From positions 12,338,494 through 12,402,493 of the forward strand of contig NC_092661.1 in NCBI RefSeq assembly GCF_032118995.1: a DNA stretch of 64,000 nt. Direction: 5' to 3'. The DNA comes from Asterias amurensis (taxonomy: Eukaryota; Echinodermata; Asteroidea; Forcipulatida; Asteriidae). Made by a program: the position numbers and the translations under genes. Positions 22,243 to 33,900 of the stretch are shown one piece after another (the first letter of the stretch is position 1; every line of letters begins with the position of its first letter). Below the pieces are notes generated by a model, which worked only from the letters and a program-made list of their open reading frames with translations, was not told the DNA's origin and did no database searches.

Positions 22243-22383
22243 TTAATCCTTTGCTGTATATAAACTTGCCTGGTGTACAATGTATACAGGAAGCGTTGAA
22301 GGGACATTAAGAAAAAAAGGAAAGTGATAATAATTACTATTAAAGTATCTCACTGAAAGACTTTGAGTACACGCCACAATCAT

Positions 22384-22640
22384 GACTTATATATATGACA
22401 TTAGCATTGATGACTTAAGCCAAAGTCAAGTTGTGAGATATGTCTCACATGTTATCAGTACAAGTTGTATGACTTGTACTGAGTCTTATTATTTGAAGTT
22501 TGAAGTAGGTCATAATAACTTATATAGCTCTATGCTTATGCCATACGAAAATGAGATATATCTCCAAATCAAACGCAAGTCATAATAAATATAGGACTTG
22601 CAAGTACAAGTACTTTGTGATAAGTCATAATTAAGATTTT
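22384..22640. repeat. Patch of short palindromes
   Basis: Several small palindromes lie together (GTGAGATATGTCTCAC at 22434, CAGTACAAGTTGTATGACTTGTACTG near 22457, GACTTGCAAGTACAAGT). TGACTTA/CAAGTCATAAT recurs. Likely a decayed foldback element. Confidence 0.45.
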
Positions 22641-22668
22641 CTCTTTCTGTCTCTTTTAATGTCACTTT

Positions 22669-22897
22669 AAAGGTGTATCTCAACATATATGCATCAAATA
22701 ACAAATCTGTGAACAGTTGGGCTTAATGGGTCATCGAAGTTGCAAGAAAACAATGCAAGAAAAAACACCCTTGTTGCACACAATGTGTGTGCTTTACAGA
22801 TGCATAATCATATTAAAATGCTTCGGCTGAAGTATTTCATGTCTCAAATCACCGCTTTCTCAAAAGCTGTGTTTTCAGAGGGAGCTGTTTCTCACAG
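22669..22897. mobile_element. Family A fragment
   Basis: Internal family A sequence (ATCTCAACATATATGCAT... to GGGAGCTGTTTCTCAC) without either terminus. Confidence 0.75.
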
Positions 22898-22970
22898 TCA
22901 ACTCGTACCCAGGTGAACTCGTACACAAGTGAACTCGTACCCAAGTCAACTCGCGCCCAATTGAACTGAC
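22896..22970 (+). repeat. Short tandem repeat
   Basis: About four units of a 16-17 base motif around GAACTCGTACCCAAGT. Confidence 0.75.
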
Positions 22971-23523
22971 AGTCATAAGTGACATAATCGATAATGTGTG
23001 TACAGTTGGTTTTATATTCGCAAAAATTCAAATTCTGTCTGAGTCTCGGACTTTCAGCATACTGTAAACTATGTCTCCATGTACAAAAATGGTCATGTAA
23101 CAAAATCACATCAATGCGGGGGGGGGGGGGGGGTTCTCCCCACAGTTGTCACGTGCCTCCATCCCCACCCCCCCCCCCCCAATAAAAAAAGGTGTATAGT
23201 AGTGCCGACAAAAAAGGGGGAAACTGGCCAAACTTGGAAGTTTAGATAGTTGTGTTATACCTCTCAGAATTTCTTGCTTACAGTGCACGAAAACAATGGA
23301 AACTGTACATTATATGTAGTGTGTTTGCCGCCACCTAACGTCCAAGTGACAGCCTAAGATGTGTATTCACTTACTGATGTCACCACCAAAATGTCAATGA
23401 ACTTTGCATCGTTAAAGTTCAAGATTTATTGTAGCACTTAGCCGTAGATTTGCCTGAAGACGAAATCATTTGTCACTCATAACGATTTAGTTTGCAAACC
23501 ATAATGACATGTTTTCCTTTGTA
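22971..23523. other. Upstream region of the intronless GPCR
   Basis: Contains a G run (23118-23133) and a C run (23167-23180). TTTCCTTTGTAG at 23513-23524 looks like a splice acceptor, so the GPCR probably has a separate 5'UTR exon further left that I could not locate. Confidence 0.5.
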
Positions 23524-23607
23524 GCTATACATTTACTACTACGCACACAGCTTCACGGTTATAGAATTCTATGAGGACTATGTTAAAACTGAGTTGTCTG
23601 CCCGAAA

Positions 23608-24654
23608 ATGGAAAACTTTGTTGCAGAAACGTCTACTTCGAGTATTGATGATGACTTACTGATGAATAGTACACAAGGAAATCAAGTGGTAGAATCTGCC
23701 TATCAATACTTTTACCAGAGGCAGATCCTCGCTGGTCTCGTGGTCCTGATTGCGATTGCAGGGGCCGTTGGCAACACCGGGGTCATCGTCGCCTTCATAC
23801 TGTCAAAAAAACTCCAGACGACGACGAACTTCTTCGTGGCGAACCTAGCCGTAGCCGACTTGTTGAACTGTTTGTTCATGCCATGGCAGACCGTTGCAAC
23901 GCTTAGCGTCCACGGCTGGCCCATCGTGAACGCACAATGGTTGTGCGTCACCTCGGCGATCGTGTCAAGCGAGTCTCTGGGCTGCAGCATCAACAGTCTG
24001 GCTCTGATAGCTGTAAACCGTTGGGTGGTCATAACCAAGTCTCGCCGTACCGTCTGCTGGCTTTACACTCCCCGGAAGCTGGCCGTTATGGTTGGCGTCT
24101 CCTGGGCTATTCCTCTCCCATTCGTCTTGTCCGCAATATCCACCCGCGTGCTCGGTTATGACGAGTATTTCAGTAGCTGTACAATACACCACAAAACATA
24201 TGGTTTGACCTCAAATATCATGCGATCGGCTGTATTCTATGTCATTCCACTATCCGTCGTCGTTGTGTGTTATCTTTCCATAGTCTGTTTTCTCCGCACG
24301 ATCACACGAAGAGTCACAGGGGCACCCACCGTTTCCGCTAAAGTGAATGGACGAGAGGAAGGGAACCGAACCATCAAGGGGAACCTACACAAGCGACAGC
24401 TCCAAGTTACAAAAAACCTTCTGAACATTGTGCTAGCTTTCGTCATTTGCGCCACTCCCTATTTTGTTACCGTGAATATAGGCACGACACCTTCCCGGAA
24501 GTTTTTGCCATGGACCGGCGTTATGTTGCTCTCCAACAGTTGCGTCAATCCGATTATTTATGCAGTTATACATCCAGATTTTAAAAAAGTTATGAAGAAG
24601 ATGATCCGCTGTCAAAGAATACAAAGGAATAGTTTGCAGCTGCGGTATACCTAA
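23608..24654 (+). CDS. Class A GPCR, moody/Tre1/melatonin-receptor-like
   Basis: A 348-residue plasma-membrane receptor in a single exon. Seen: an N-glycosylation site at Asn20; TM1 with GN at 55-56; NLAVADL at 79-85; Cys113, which would pair with Cys191; NRW at 137-139 in place of DRY; a long basic third loop; TM6 with FVICATPYFV; NPIIY at 314-318; a basic tail. The NRW triplet, TM6 CATPY and the short tail resemble the moody/Tre1/melatonin-related group, but the ligand cannot be read from the sequence. ATG at 23608 is the first in frame; an acceptor-like site lies 83 bases upstream. Candidate AATAAA signals are near 25123 and 25144. Class A is certain; the subfamily is tentative. Confidence 0.93.
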   Translation: MENFVAETSTSSIDDDLLMNSTQGNQVVESAYQYFYQRQILAGLVVLIAIAGAVGNTGVIVAFILSKKLQTTTNFFVANLAVADLLNCLFMPWQTVATLSVHGWPIVNAQWLCVTSAIVSSESLGCSINSLALIAVNRWVVITKSRRTVCWLYTPRKLAVMVGVSWAIPLPFVLSAISTRVLGYDEYFSSCTIHHKTYGLTSNIMRSAVFYVIPLSVVVVCYLSIVCFLRTITRRVTGAPTVSAKVNGREEGNRTIKGNLHKRQLQVTKNLLNIVLAFVICATPYFVTVNIGTTPSRKFLPWTGVMLLSNSCVNPIIYAVIHPDFKKVMKKMIRCQRIQRNSLQLRYT

Positions 24655-24748
24655 AGCATATATGGACAGTTAGTAGCCTCTCTTTTCTGAACATGAGTGG
24701 GCCAATTTGAACGAGCCTTTTCGAAATTGTGATTTTGCCTTGGTCTCT

Positions 24749-24790
24749 TAAAGGCAGTGGACACTATTGGTCATGTTGGTAATTACTTAG
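24749..24790 (+). mobile_element. Family A terminal stub
   Basis: TTAA then AGGCAGTGGACACTATTGGT and a partly duplicated GGTAATTACTTA; nothing more of the element remains. Confidence 0.7.
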
Positions 24791-25290
24791 CCCTGCTCAA
24801 GGCAGTCGAATTATTCACGCCGAAAAAAGACCGCCGCTGTATAAAAACCCACCCGTATTAAATCAAAACATCTATTGCCTGTTCTTCTAAACCTATACGG
24901 AGCACTAACAGAGAAGAATTACTGGTTTTGTTTTAGCATTGCCAATTTGTTTTTCTCGTTTGGGTTCAATTTTTCCCTGCCAGCATTAATGATGATTTAG
25001 TAGTACGTACTGTGATGCAAATTATTGAAACAACATTACTGTTTCGCGAAGCACTCATCATAAAGGTATACCCATCAATGTACGTTATTAATTGTTAAAA
25101 CGTTTGCGATTACTTATTCAGAATAAAAATGTTTGTTACCAAAATAAAAGGTTAAATGTTTTAATTTCATGCCTTCTGGCCTTTGCGGTGACAATGCTGC
25201 TGCCGCGCCCACCATTTTGAGATGGCTAATTTCATGGAGCTTCTTTCTGGTAAAGACAATTTCCCTGGTAACTATAGCAGACAGATTTGC
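24791..25290. other. GPCR 3' flank
   Basis: No gene seen. AATAAAA motifs near 25123 and 25144 may end the GPCR transcript. Confidence 0.4.
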
Positions 25291-25294
25291 TTAA

Positions 25295-25670
25295 AGAAAG
25301 GACACTATTGGTTCTTGTCAAAGACCAGTCTTCTCACTTGGTGTATCTCAACATACGCACAAAATAACAAACCTGTGAAAATTTGAACTCAATCGGTCGT
25401 CGAAGTTGCGAGATAATAATGAAAGAGAAAACACCCCTGTCACACGAAGTAGTGTGCGTTTAGATGCTTGATTTCGAGACCTCAAATTCTAAATCTGAGG
25501 TCTCGAAATCAATTTGGTGAAAAATTACTTCTTTCTCAAAAACTACGTTACTTCAGAGGGAGCCGTTTCTTACAATGTTTTATACTAGCAACCTCTCCCC
25601 ATTACTCGTCACCAAGTAAGATTTTATGATAATAATTATTTTGAGTAATTACCAATAGTGTACACTGCCT
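25295..25670. mobile_element. TTAA miniature element, family A (copy 7)
   Basis: TTAA at both flanks. Inverse orientation to the copy at 21867, with the same GAGACCTCA hairpin. Confidence 0.9.
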
Positions 25671-25674
25671 TTAA

Positions 25675-26890
25675 GAGTATGCGTATTTTACAGCTTAGCA
25701 AGAAAATTCGCCGGTAATGGCAACATTTCATAAAGTAGAATATAGGCCTACTGCATAGAATATTTCTTTGCTAATCAACAAATGAGTGGACCAGTTGTGT
25801 AAATGAAATATCACTGATTTTTGGCTGGTAACCACGACAGTTTCCACTGGAATTACATGTTATGTCATTTATTAGCATTCGCACCAAAAGGTAAGCGTGC
25901 CTTTTTGTGTGCTTACGGTAAGCATCTAAGATTATCCTGATGGTGACGTAAGGGGAATTGTGGTTCAAACCACTTATCAATAAACCATGTTTTAAGGGCT
26001 TATTCCATTTTCTGACTTGTAGTGCCTTGGCTGAAAATGTGGGGCGGTTTTTGTTTTTTGCAGAAGACAAACAAGTGCAAACTTCGATCTTCCGGTACGT
26101 CCGGAAGTTCAGGTCATACGAGTTGGGTGTAAATTGTTTGCCCCCATCTTGAACGCCGTTCCCTAGCCTTTGACAGCACTTTGGACGGCCCAAATTTCTC
26201 TAGAGAACTTCTCCCAATAGCTAATTAAAATTATCTTGAACCAAAATGAACAGAATTTACTGAAAACATGCACAACCTACAGAGAAGACGATTGTTGTAT
26301 GTGTTTTCGTTTCTTTCAACCCATTTCTTGGAATTACACATTTTGCGTTTTCTTTTGTGACTACTTTTGCATTTTTTTGTGCAGTATTACATGTGGCTTT
26401 ATTATAAATAAATAAAAATCCACAAAACATATTGTCTTGTTTATTTCCCTCTTTGTTCTTCTTTCTTTCTTGTGTTTATCCTCTTTGTTAAAGGCAAAGT
26501 GTACCTTTGTTTTTCGGAACCGTTCGTTTGTTTTATCCCTGGAAAGCGCCACTATAGTTTCTGAACGTGCAATCGTGGCTCAGTCACTAAGGGTTCACTT
26601 GCGCAAAATAATAATAATTTAGTTCAGAAATATTGTTTTGTTTTTACCATACAAAAACTGTATAGTGACAGCAAACTCCAGGACATGCACTTATGGACTA
26701 ACTAGCTTTATTTTCCCAACCCCAGGCTAAATTGTGCGCCAAAGTCTGCGATTCCACTTTGAGGTGTTGACAGATGCCCCAGTACAGGATAAACTGAAAT
26801 AGCAGGTCCAGTGGATTTTTTCCCCCAGATGTGGCAGATGAAAAACCAAATTGGTCAGTGAGAGCTCTAACTGTGGTGACTGGTTCGAGG
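25675..26890. other. Intergenic, nothing certain
   Basis: A 140-codon minus-strand frame (25771-26193) shows no family signature and overlaps a family-F-like piece (GTGCCTTTTTGTGTGCTTAC at about 25897). TTAAAGGCAAAGTGTACC at 26489 looks like the end of another TTAA element whose partner end is not found. Confidence 0.4.
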
Positions 26891-26895
26891 GTCAA

Positions 26896-27261
26896 AGGGA
26901 AGGTACACTGTTGGTAATTGTCAAAGACCAGTGTTCTCACTTAATGTATCTCAACATATACATAAAATAAAAAACATGTGAACATTTTAACACAATTTGT
27001 CATCGGAGTTGGAAGAAAATGGTGAAAGAAAAACACCCTTGTTGGACGAATTTGTGTGCTTTCAGATAGGAATAAAAGACTTCTAGCTAGAAGTCTTTTA
27101 TTATTTTAGTGAGAAATCACCTCTTTCTCAAAACTACGTTACTTCAGAGGGAGTCGTTTCCCACAATGTTTTATACTATCATCAGCTCTCCATAACTAGT
27201 TACCAAGTCAGTTTTTAAGTTAATATTTGTTTTGAGTAATTACCAAACGTGTACCTTCCCT
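26896..27261. mobile_element. TTAA miniature element, variant A'
   Basis: Ends AGGGAAGGTACAC, flanks TCAA (26892-26895) and TTAA (27262-27265). The central hairpin is GACTTCTAGCTAGAAGTC instead of GAGACCTCA. Confidence 0.88.
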
Positions 27262-27265
27262 TTAA

Positions 27266-27760
27266 TCATATATAAATGTACATTGTAAATGTATACAAAA
27301 TAAAACAAAACAAAAGCTTGTAAAAACTTCGTTTCGAAAGGTGGTTCCGTTTTTTAGATATCGTAAAAAAATCCGGTGCAAAAATGTCCAAACAGGAGAA
27401 TTATCCCTACCCTAATGATAGGAATACACAAACACTTATCAGATTCAAATTTTAGCCCTATTTTTTTGTTTTACTTTACCGCATTACTCCGAAGTAAAAT
27501 GATTCTCAAAAATGCTCGATACTTTCAAACACTGCTGTTGACTTCTAACCAAATGTTTTTGTCATTCATTTTAGGACTAATTACCAAGCATATTGTACCT
27601 CTCCTTTAAGTAAAACATTTTTTTTAAGTGGCAAGTCCTTTACGCAATGTATGATTTATTACAACAAAAAAAACCCTGATTATTATCATTACTTTAGGGT
27701 AACTCAGACAGTAAACTGAAGGGACGAGACAATCATGCCATTTAGTGTTGACATTATATA
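27266..27760. other. Intergenic, nothing recognised
   Basis: An end-like stub (GTACCTCTCC before TTTAAG at about 27595-27609) resembles the variant A' end. Confidence 0.4.
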
Positions 27761-27764
27761 TTAA

Positions 27765-28131
27765 AGACAGTGGACACTCTCGGTAATTGTCAAAGACTAG
27801 CCTTCACAGTTCGTGTATCTCAACATATATGCATGAAATAACAAACCTGTGAAAATTTGAGCTCAGTCGGTCAATAATGAAAGAAAAAAACACCCTTGTC
27901 ACACGAAGTTGTGTGCTTTCTGATGCTTGATTTCGAGACCTCAAATTCTAAACTTGAGGTCTCGAAATCAAATTCGTGAAAAAATTACTCCTTTCTCAAA
28001 AACTACGTCACTTCAGGGGGGAGCTGTTTCTCACAATGTTTTATACCATCAACCTCTCCCCATTACTCGTAATCATGAAAGGTTTTATGATGATAACTAT
28101 TTTGAGTAATTACCAATAGTGTACACTGCCT
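27765..28131. mobile_element. TTAA miniature element, family A (copy 8)
   Basis: TTAA flanks (27761-27764, 28132-28135); end AGACAGTGGACAC; standard central hairpin. Confidence 0.9.
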
Positions 28132-28143
28132 TTAACATTAAAG

Positions 28144-28600
28144 GGACACACTGCCCTTGGTTCGCTGGCTTTGATCTACAAAAGCTTTTGTTACGAAATC
28201 AATATGGCTCGAATTTATGTGGTTTTCCTTTTACTAGGAGCAAGTTCGGGTGGCGACCATTTGTCAACCACTGGTCAATGTTCCATGATTACCTATGCAT
28301 TTAATACATCCTGGGTACCAGGCAAAATAAACCAATGGTCGACTATAGTCGACTATAGTGCCTCACTTGAACTTGCTCTTCGTTATACAGTCAACCATGT
28401 TGTGGAGTCAACAAACTTGTTCCACAAAATGGCAGAGCATGTTAGTTCGTTCACAAAGAAAAAAAGAAAACCACACAAATGCAAAGGTATATTGTTGATC
28501 ACTAATATTACTTTTACAACAAACGCTTTTTATAGCTCGAAAAAAAGGACCCAATCCATAGACAACTCATTCCTTCATGAATGCTTTATAAAAGTAATGG
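28144..28600. mobile_element. Decayed family C element
   Basis: Starts AGGGACACACTGCCCTTGG. ATGTGGTTTTCCTTTTAC and its inverse AGAAAACCACACAAAT correspond to the inner arms of family C, and GACTATAGTCGACTATAG sits near the centre. A long open frame runs through it by chance. Confidence 0.55.
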
Positions 28601-28759
28601 TTTTTCACCCTAAGAATATGACTCAACGCAGAGAGGTAAGACTAGGGCAACAGGGCGATAATAGACTCTACCATGATTCTATCTCCCCCCTTTTCAGATC
28701 TCCACCCCCTAAACCCCCCCCCCCCCTGAATCCTGTCCCCTCCAAAAAGTACAGTTTAA

Positions 28760-29123
28760 AGCCATTGGACACTTTCGGTACAGAAACAAAAAAAGTTCAC
28801 AGATTTACAAATAACTTACAGGGTTTACAGAAGGTAGTGGTGAAAGACTTCTCTTGAAATATTATTTCATGAAATGCTTTACTTTTAAAGAAAACATTAA
28901 AACAATAATCAATTCTCGATAGCGAGAATAACGGATTTATTTTAAACACATGTCATGACACGGCGAAACGTGCAGAAACAAGGGTTGGTTTTCTCGTTAT
29001 TTTCTCCCGACTTCGATGACCGATTGAGTCAAAATATTCACAGGTTTGTTATTTTATATATAAGTTGTGATACACAAAGTGTGGCCTTTGGACAATACTG
29101 TTTACCGAAAGTGTACAATGGCT
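28760..29123. mobile_element. TTAA miniature element, family B (copy 2)
   Basis: TTAA flanks, AGCCATTGGACACTTTCGG ends, hairpin ATTCTCG/CGAGAAT. Ends about 40 bases beyond the 3' end of the MEI4 coding region. Confidence 0.9.
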
Positions 29124-29163
29124 TTAAAATATGCATGTCTACAATATGAGATCCTCATGTCCT

Positions 29164-29565
29164 TTATTGATCTTCAATTTCAGTTTGTAAAGTTCTGAAC
29201 CACTCCAGAATACTGACGACCTTCCACACATGTTGAGCAAACAGCGGGAAATCCTCCGAGATATGCAACAAACTTTCTTCAAGTCTCTCTATCCATCCAG
29301 CTATTTTGCCCCTCCTCAATCCGTCCACCCCCTTGCATGTGGATGAACCAGTACGTGGAGACAGCAGAACATCTTCCATCACTGACAGTAGGTAGGAGCT
29401 ATTCTCAGAGAGGGATGGTTCGAAGCTTCCATGTGAGAGGGACTGGCGTAACATGAGGGCTACAGTTTCGATGTGGGTGATGGCGGAATTCAAAATTACA
29501 GGAATGAGTTCTTGAGATGATGACAGGCTGAGAAGTAGTGAGCAAAGCTGCTGCTTCCTGAAACA
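29164..29565 (-). CDS. MEI4: MEI4 last coding exon
   Basis: Acceptor TTTCTCAACAG, phase 0, from CFRKQQLCSLLLSL to IEDQ and TAA (29166-29164). A second AG 12 bases further (GTTTCAG) could be used and would drop four residues. Confidence 0.8.
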   Translation of the reverse strand, partial: CFRKQQLCSLLLSLSSSQELIPVILNSAITHIETVALMLRQSLSHGSFEPSLSENSSYLLSVMEDVLLSPRTGSSTCKGVDGLRRGKIAGWIERLEESLLHISEDFPLFAQHVWKVVSILEWFRTLQTEIEDQ

Positions 29566-30897
29566 CTGTTGAGAAAGATATAAAAAACACAAATGCACAA
29601 TTTCTTCTTTAAATACAGCAGTGAACTTTACCAACAGGGATCTTTCATGTTGAAATTTGGCTCCAAGGTCAAATGCAGTTTTGTAATCCACAAACTTGAA
29701 GAACAAATGCAAGTCATTAACCTCAGGTTAAAACTAAGTGCAAAACTAAAACATCCAAAAACTTTTGATGATTTCCAGCCTAAAATATATGGAATGTAAG
29801 CAGAGAATTTTCATTTTATTCCTAAATTTTGATCAATTTTCAACCAAACGCCAAATTGGTGCGAAAATGTCCTCTTTTTTTAACTAAAGCACAGAACAGT
29901 TTTGTTTTTTATGTCGTATGATGTAATTTTTCAAATTTTGCTATGAAAGAGTAGAAGATAAACTGAAAATTGTCATCCTAAAGTGAGGTTAGAGACTTTT
30001 TAGAATCTATTGGAAAATTAATGCATCATAAAACTGCATTTTGAACTTAAAGACATTGAACACCATTTGTAAATACTAAGAATAATTGTGAGCATAGATA
30101 CTTGCTTTGTAACGAGGAGCTGATGATAGTATAAAACATTGTGAAAAGCGTCTCCCTCTGAAGTAACGTAGTTTTTGAGAAAGAGGTAATTTCTTACTCA
30201 AATGTAAAAAAAGACTTCAGGCATGAAGCCCTTTATTAGGCATCTGAAAGCACACAAATTTGTGTAACATGGGTGTTTTTTCTATTATTATTCTCTTGCA
30301 ACTTCAATGACCTATTGAGTAAAAAATTTCACAGATATGTTATTTAATGCATATATGTTGGAATACACCAAGTGAGAATACTGGTCTTTGACAATTACCA
30401 ATAGTGCCCAGTGTCTTTAGGTAGCACTCACCTGATTCAAATGATCATCATACATGATTAATCTCAGCACCTCCTGCGCCAGCCTCTCCCCATCCTTGAT
30501 CAGCTCCCGTCTAACCTCCATCATCCTGCAACAATCCAGCGTCCTCACAATCCCTCTAATTGCATCCTGCTGCAGTTTCCATGGCAACGTATCGTTAGAA
30601 TCCAAACGACTGCCGAGATATCTCAGGAGATGTTCGACGCCGCTCGAGAACGAATCCCTCAGGGTGAGGGAGACGTCTCGATGTGTGAGTCGGGCGAAGT
30701 CCGGTAATGAGTGAAGTCTGGTCACGGCATGGATGAATTGGGAGTTGGCCCTGATGTGGTCATGGAAGGAGGGTTTGGGCGGAGGCTCTGTTGGCATGGA
30801 TGACGGAGGGGTTGGGAAGGTGATTCTGTCAGGGCAGGCTGAGGAGGACATCGGGATGAGTTCGGGATCTTGAGAGGTATCTTGAGACAAGGAAATA

Positions 30898-30942
<45 letters not shown>

Positions 30943-33900
30943 TTATTTTTAATATAGTGTCTTACATAAAAAATCCCAAAACGCTGTGCAGTGTTTTACA
31001 TATTATAAACATTAAGCTAAAAAGTGTAAGCAAAATGCAGCAAAATTAAATTGATGAATCTTTTACAGATATCATTAATTACAGATATCATTAAAATAAA
31101 TAAGAAGAATATAGGCCCCGAGGTGTATGTACAGCACAAGTGATTGATTTGTAGATGGATTGTTTATTTTGCCAGACAACAAACAAGTTTCCTATACCTC
31201 AAATTTATTCAAATCTCAACTGTGCTACATCCAAATCACACATTTTTCATAAACATTTCCATTAAAATACATTAAAACAAACTCATACTTCATCAAACAT
31301 TTTCACACTCAAAGGAGAATGTTACATGTGATAATTGAGTCAAATAACTGATTTCTTTTGATATTTTTTATCGACAAATATTGCACAAAAATCAAACACT
31401 GTTTCTCAACTTGGTGGAATGACCCATAACAGATTTGCAATGAAGTACCTTTAAAACTTTTCACTCATAATGAAATATTTTGTTTTCTCACTGTTTGCAT
31501 AAGAAGCTTTCCATTTATCAGAGCCTTTGGTGTCGTTCAAAAGGTCAAATTGCAGTTGACAATTTTCACAATAAAAACATCAAAATCTAAGTAGACAGCA
31601 AACCCACCACTTTTTCATTGGTTTGTTCTCATCATTAGATATTAGTGAAAAATTGAAACATTTTCACTAAATATTACCAATCTCATCATCAGCGTCCCAG
31701 TCCATGGAATGCTGTTCTTGGAAGTGTCCTTCCTCCCTCAGCCTTGTCATGGCTAACTGCTGTCTTGTCCTCAGTAGCTCTGCCTCAAGCTCCGTTGCTC
31801 TGCTCTTCCAATCAGATTGTGTCTTCCTGAGAAAGGGACAAATTTTTATAAATGAGAGAGACATTTGCGGTAGTGGGTGAATTGCATCAACAATTCATCA
31901 AGTCAAAACCAAATTATAAAAAGCTGTTTTTAAAGTCAAGACAGTGGACATTATTGGTAATTGTCAAAGACCAGTCTTCTCACTTGGTGTATCCCAACTT
32001 ATGCATGAAATAACAAACCTTTAAAAATTTGAGCTCAATCAGTCATCGAATATGCGAGAAAATAATGAACGAAAAAAAGACTCTTGTCACAAGAAGTTGT
32101 GCGCGTTTAGATGGTTGATTTCGAGACCTCAAATTCTAAATCTAAGGTCTCAAAATCAAATTCGTGGAAAATTACTTCTTTCTGGAAAACTGTGGCACTT
32201 CAGAGGGAGCTGTTTCTCACAATGTTTTATACCATCAACCTCTCCCCATTACTGGTCACCAAGAAAGGTTTTATGCTAATAATTATTTTGAGTAATTACC
32301 AATAGTGTCCACTGCCTTTAAAGCACAAACAATCGCATAGCACAACAAAACTATGCCTAACAGATTACCAGCCAAACTACTATGACACATATACAATTGT
32401 GCCTGGTATCCTGCTCATTTCTCTGCTCAGAAATTGTCCGCTTAAGCCGCTCTTTGAAATTTGTCCCAGGTTTTTGGACGGCAGCACATTAAGACTAAAA
32501 AAAGGATTGTCTCAAAGTGTTCTGTAGATTATAAAGCCCATCAAGATGCTGTATGATATTTAGCATACATATTATGAAGAAAAAAAAGTGTTTTGCAAGA
32601 AGAACGGTTGTATTGTCTTGTGTCAACTACATGTATTATTAAATTTATTCAACATTAAACTAAAATGTTTTTGTCTCATAAATAAAGTGAATTTGCACTT
32701 AGCCAGATATCCTTCTTGATAAAACCCTGACCTTTCCTTCTGCCCCAAGCTCTCTGCAAACTGTTTGGCTGTCAAGTAACTTGGCTTTGTACGGACGACG
32801 GCGCATGCAACAGCCACCTTCAGTCTAGAGATTCTATGCACAGCTGCTGCTGACGGTGAAGGTTGGTCAGCCATGATAAAACAGCTCTGTTCTCCAATCA
32901 GTTAGCACCTTCACCTGAGGGAAGAAGAATAAGAAAGGGGGTGCAGAACATTATGAGGGGGGGGGGTTACATTACTGTTCGTTTAGGAGAACTGCAGTGT
33001 GGCATTTGTGAGTGATGCAAGTTAATATAGTTATAAATACACTTAATAACAAAAACAAGCAAAAACAAGTTAGCTAAATGTTTATTAGAATTCATTATAT
33101 CAATCCAGACCCAGTAACTGGGACTCTGTTTTTTAATTTAATACTGTCTGTAGGCCTACTCATCTTATGAAATTTTGACATATTATTAGGCCTATTTGTT
33201 TGTTGGCAGAAACTTCTGGCTGACTGATCATGCACCACATTACCATGAGTACTCGCACAATTATTGGTTGAGGTGCAAACAAAACAGTAACTAAAAAATG
33301 TGGGCATAACAAATATATTAAAAAACGAACCAGATGTGCATGTTCAAGAAGTTCCACTGTCTTTCTGATTGTTTTCTGTATTTTATTTTTTATTTTTTCC
33401 ACATACTGTATTAAAGCCGTTGGACACTTTCGGGAAACAGTATTGTGCAAGGCCCACACTTCGTGTATCACAACTTACATATAAAATAACAAACCTGTGA
33501 AAACTTAGGCTCAGTTGCTCATCGGGGTCGGGAGAAAATAACGGACAAACCCACCCTTGTTTCCGCATGTTTCGCCGTGTCATGACATGTGTTTAAAATA
33601 AATCCGTAATTCTCGACATCGAGAACTAATAATTGTTTTAATGGTTTCTCTCAAAAAGTAAAGCATTTCATGGAATAATATTTCAAGAGAAGTCTTTCAC
33701 CACTACCTTCTGTAAATCCTGTAAGTTATTTGTAAATCTGTGAACTTTTTTTTTTTTTTTTTTCTGTACCGAAAGGGTCCAATGGCTTTAAAGCCATTGG
33801 ACACTTTTGGTAACCAGTATTGTCCAAGGCCCACACTCTTCGTGTATCACAACTTACATATAAAATAGCAAACCTGTGAAAATTTAGGAAAATAACGGAA

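Noticed and set aside
25771..26193. 140-codon minus-strand open frame starting MGRPKCCQRLGNG
   Set aside because: No recognisable family, no supporting splice sites or neighbours, and overlap with a family-F-like repeat piece.
28171..28857. 228-codon plus-strand open frame
   Set aside because: It runs through a decayed family C element, a C run and the start of a family B element. There is no domain and its codons follow the repeats.
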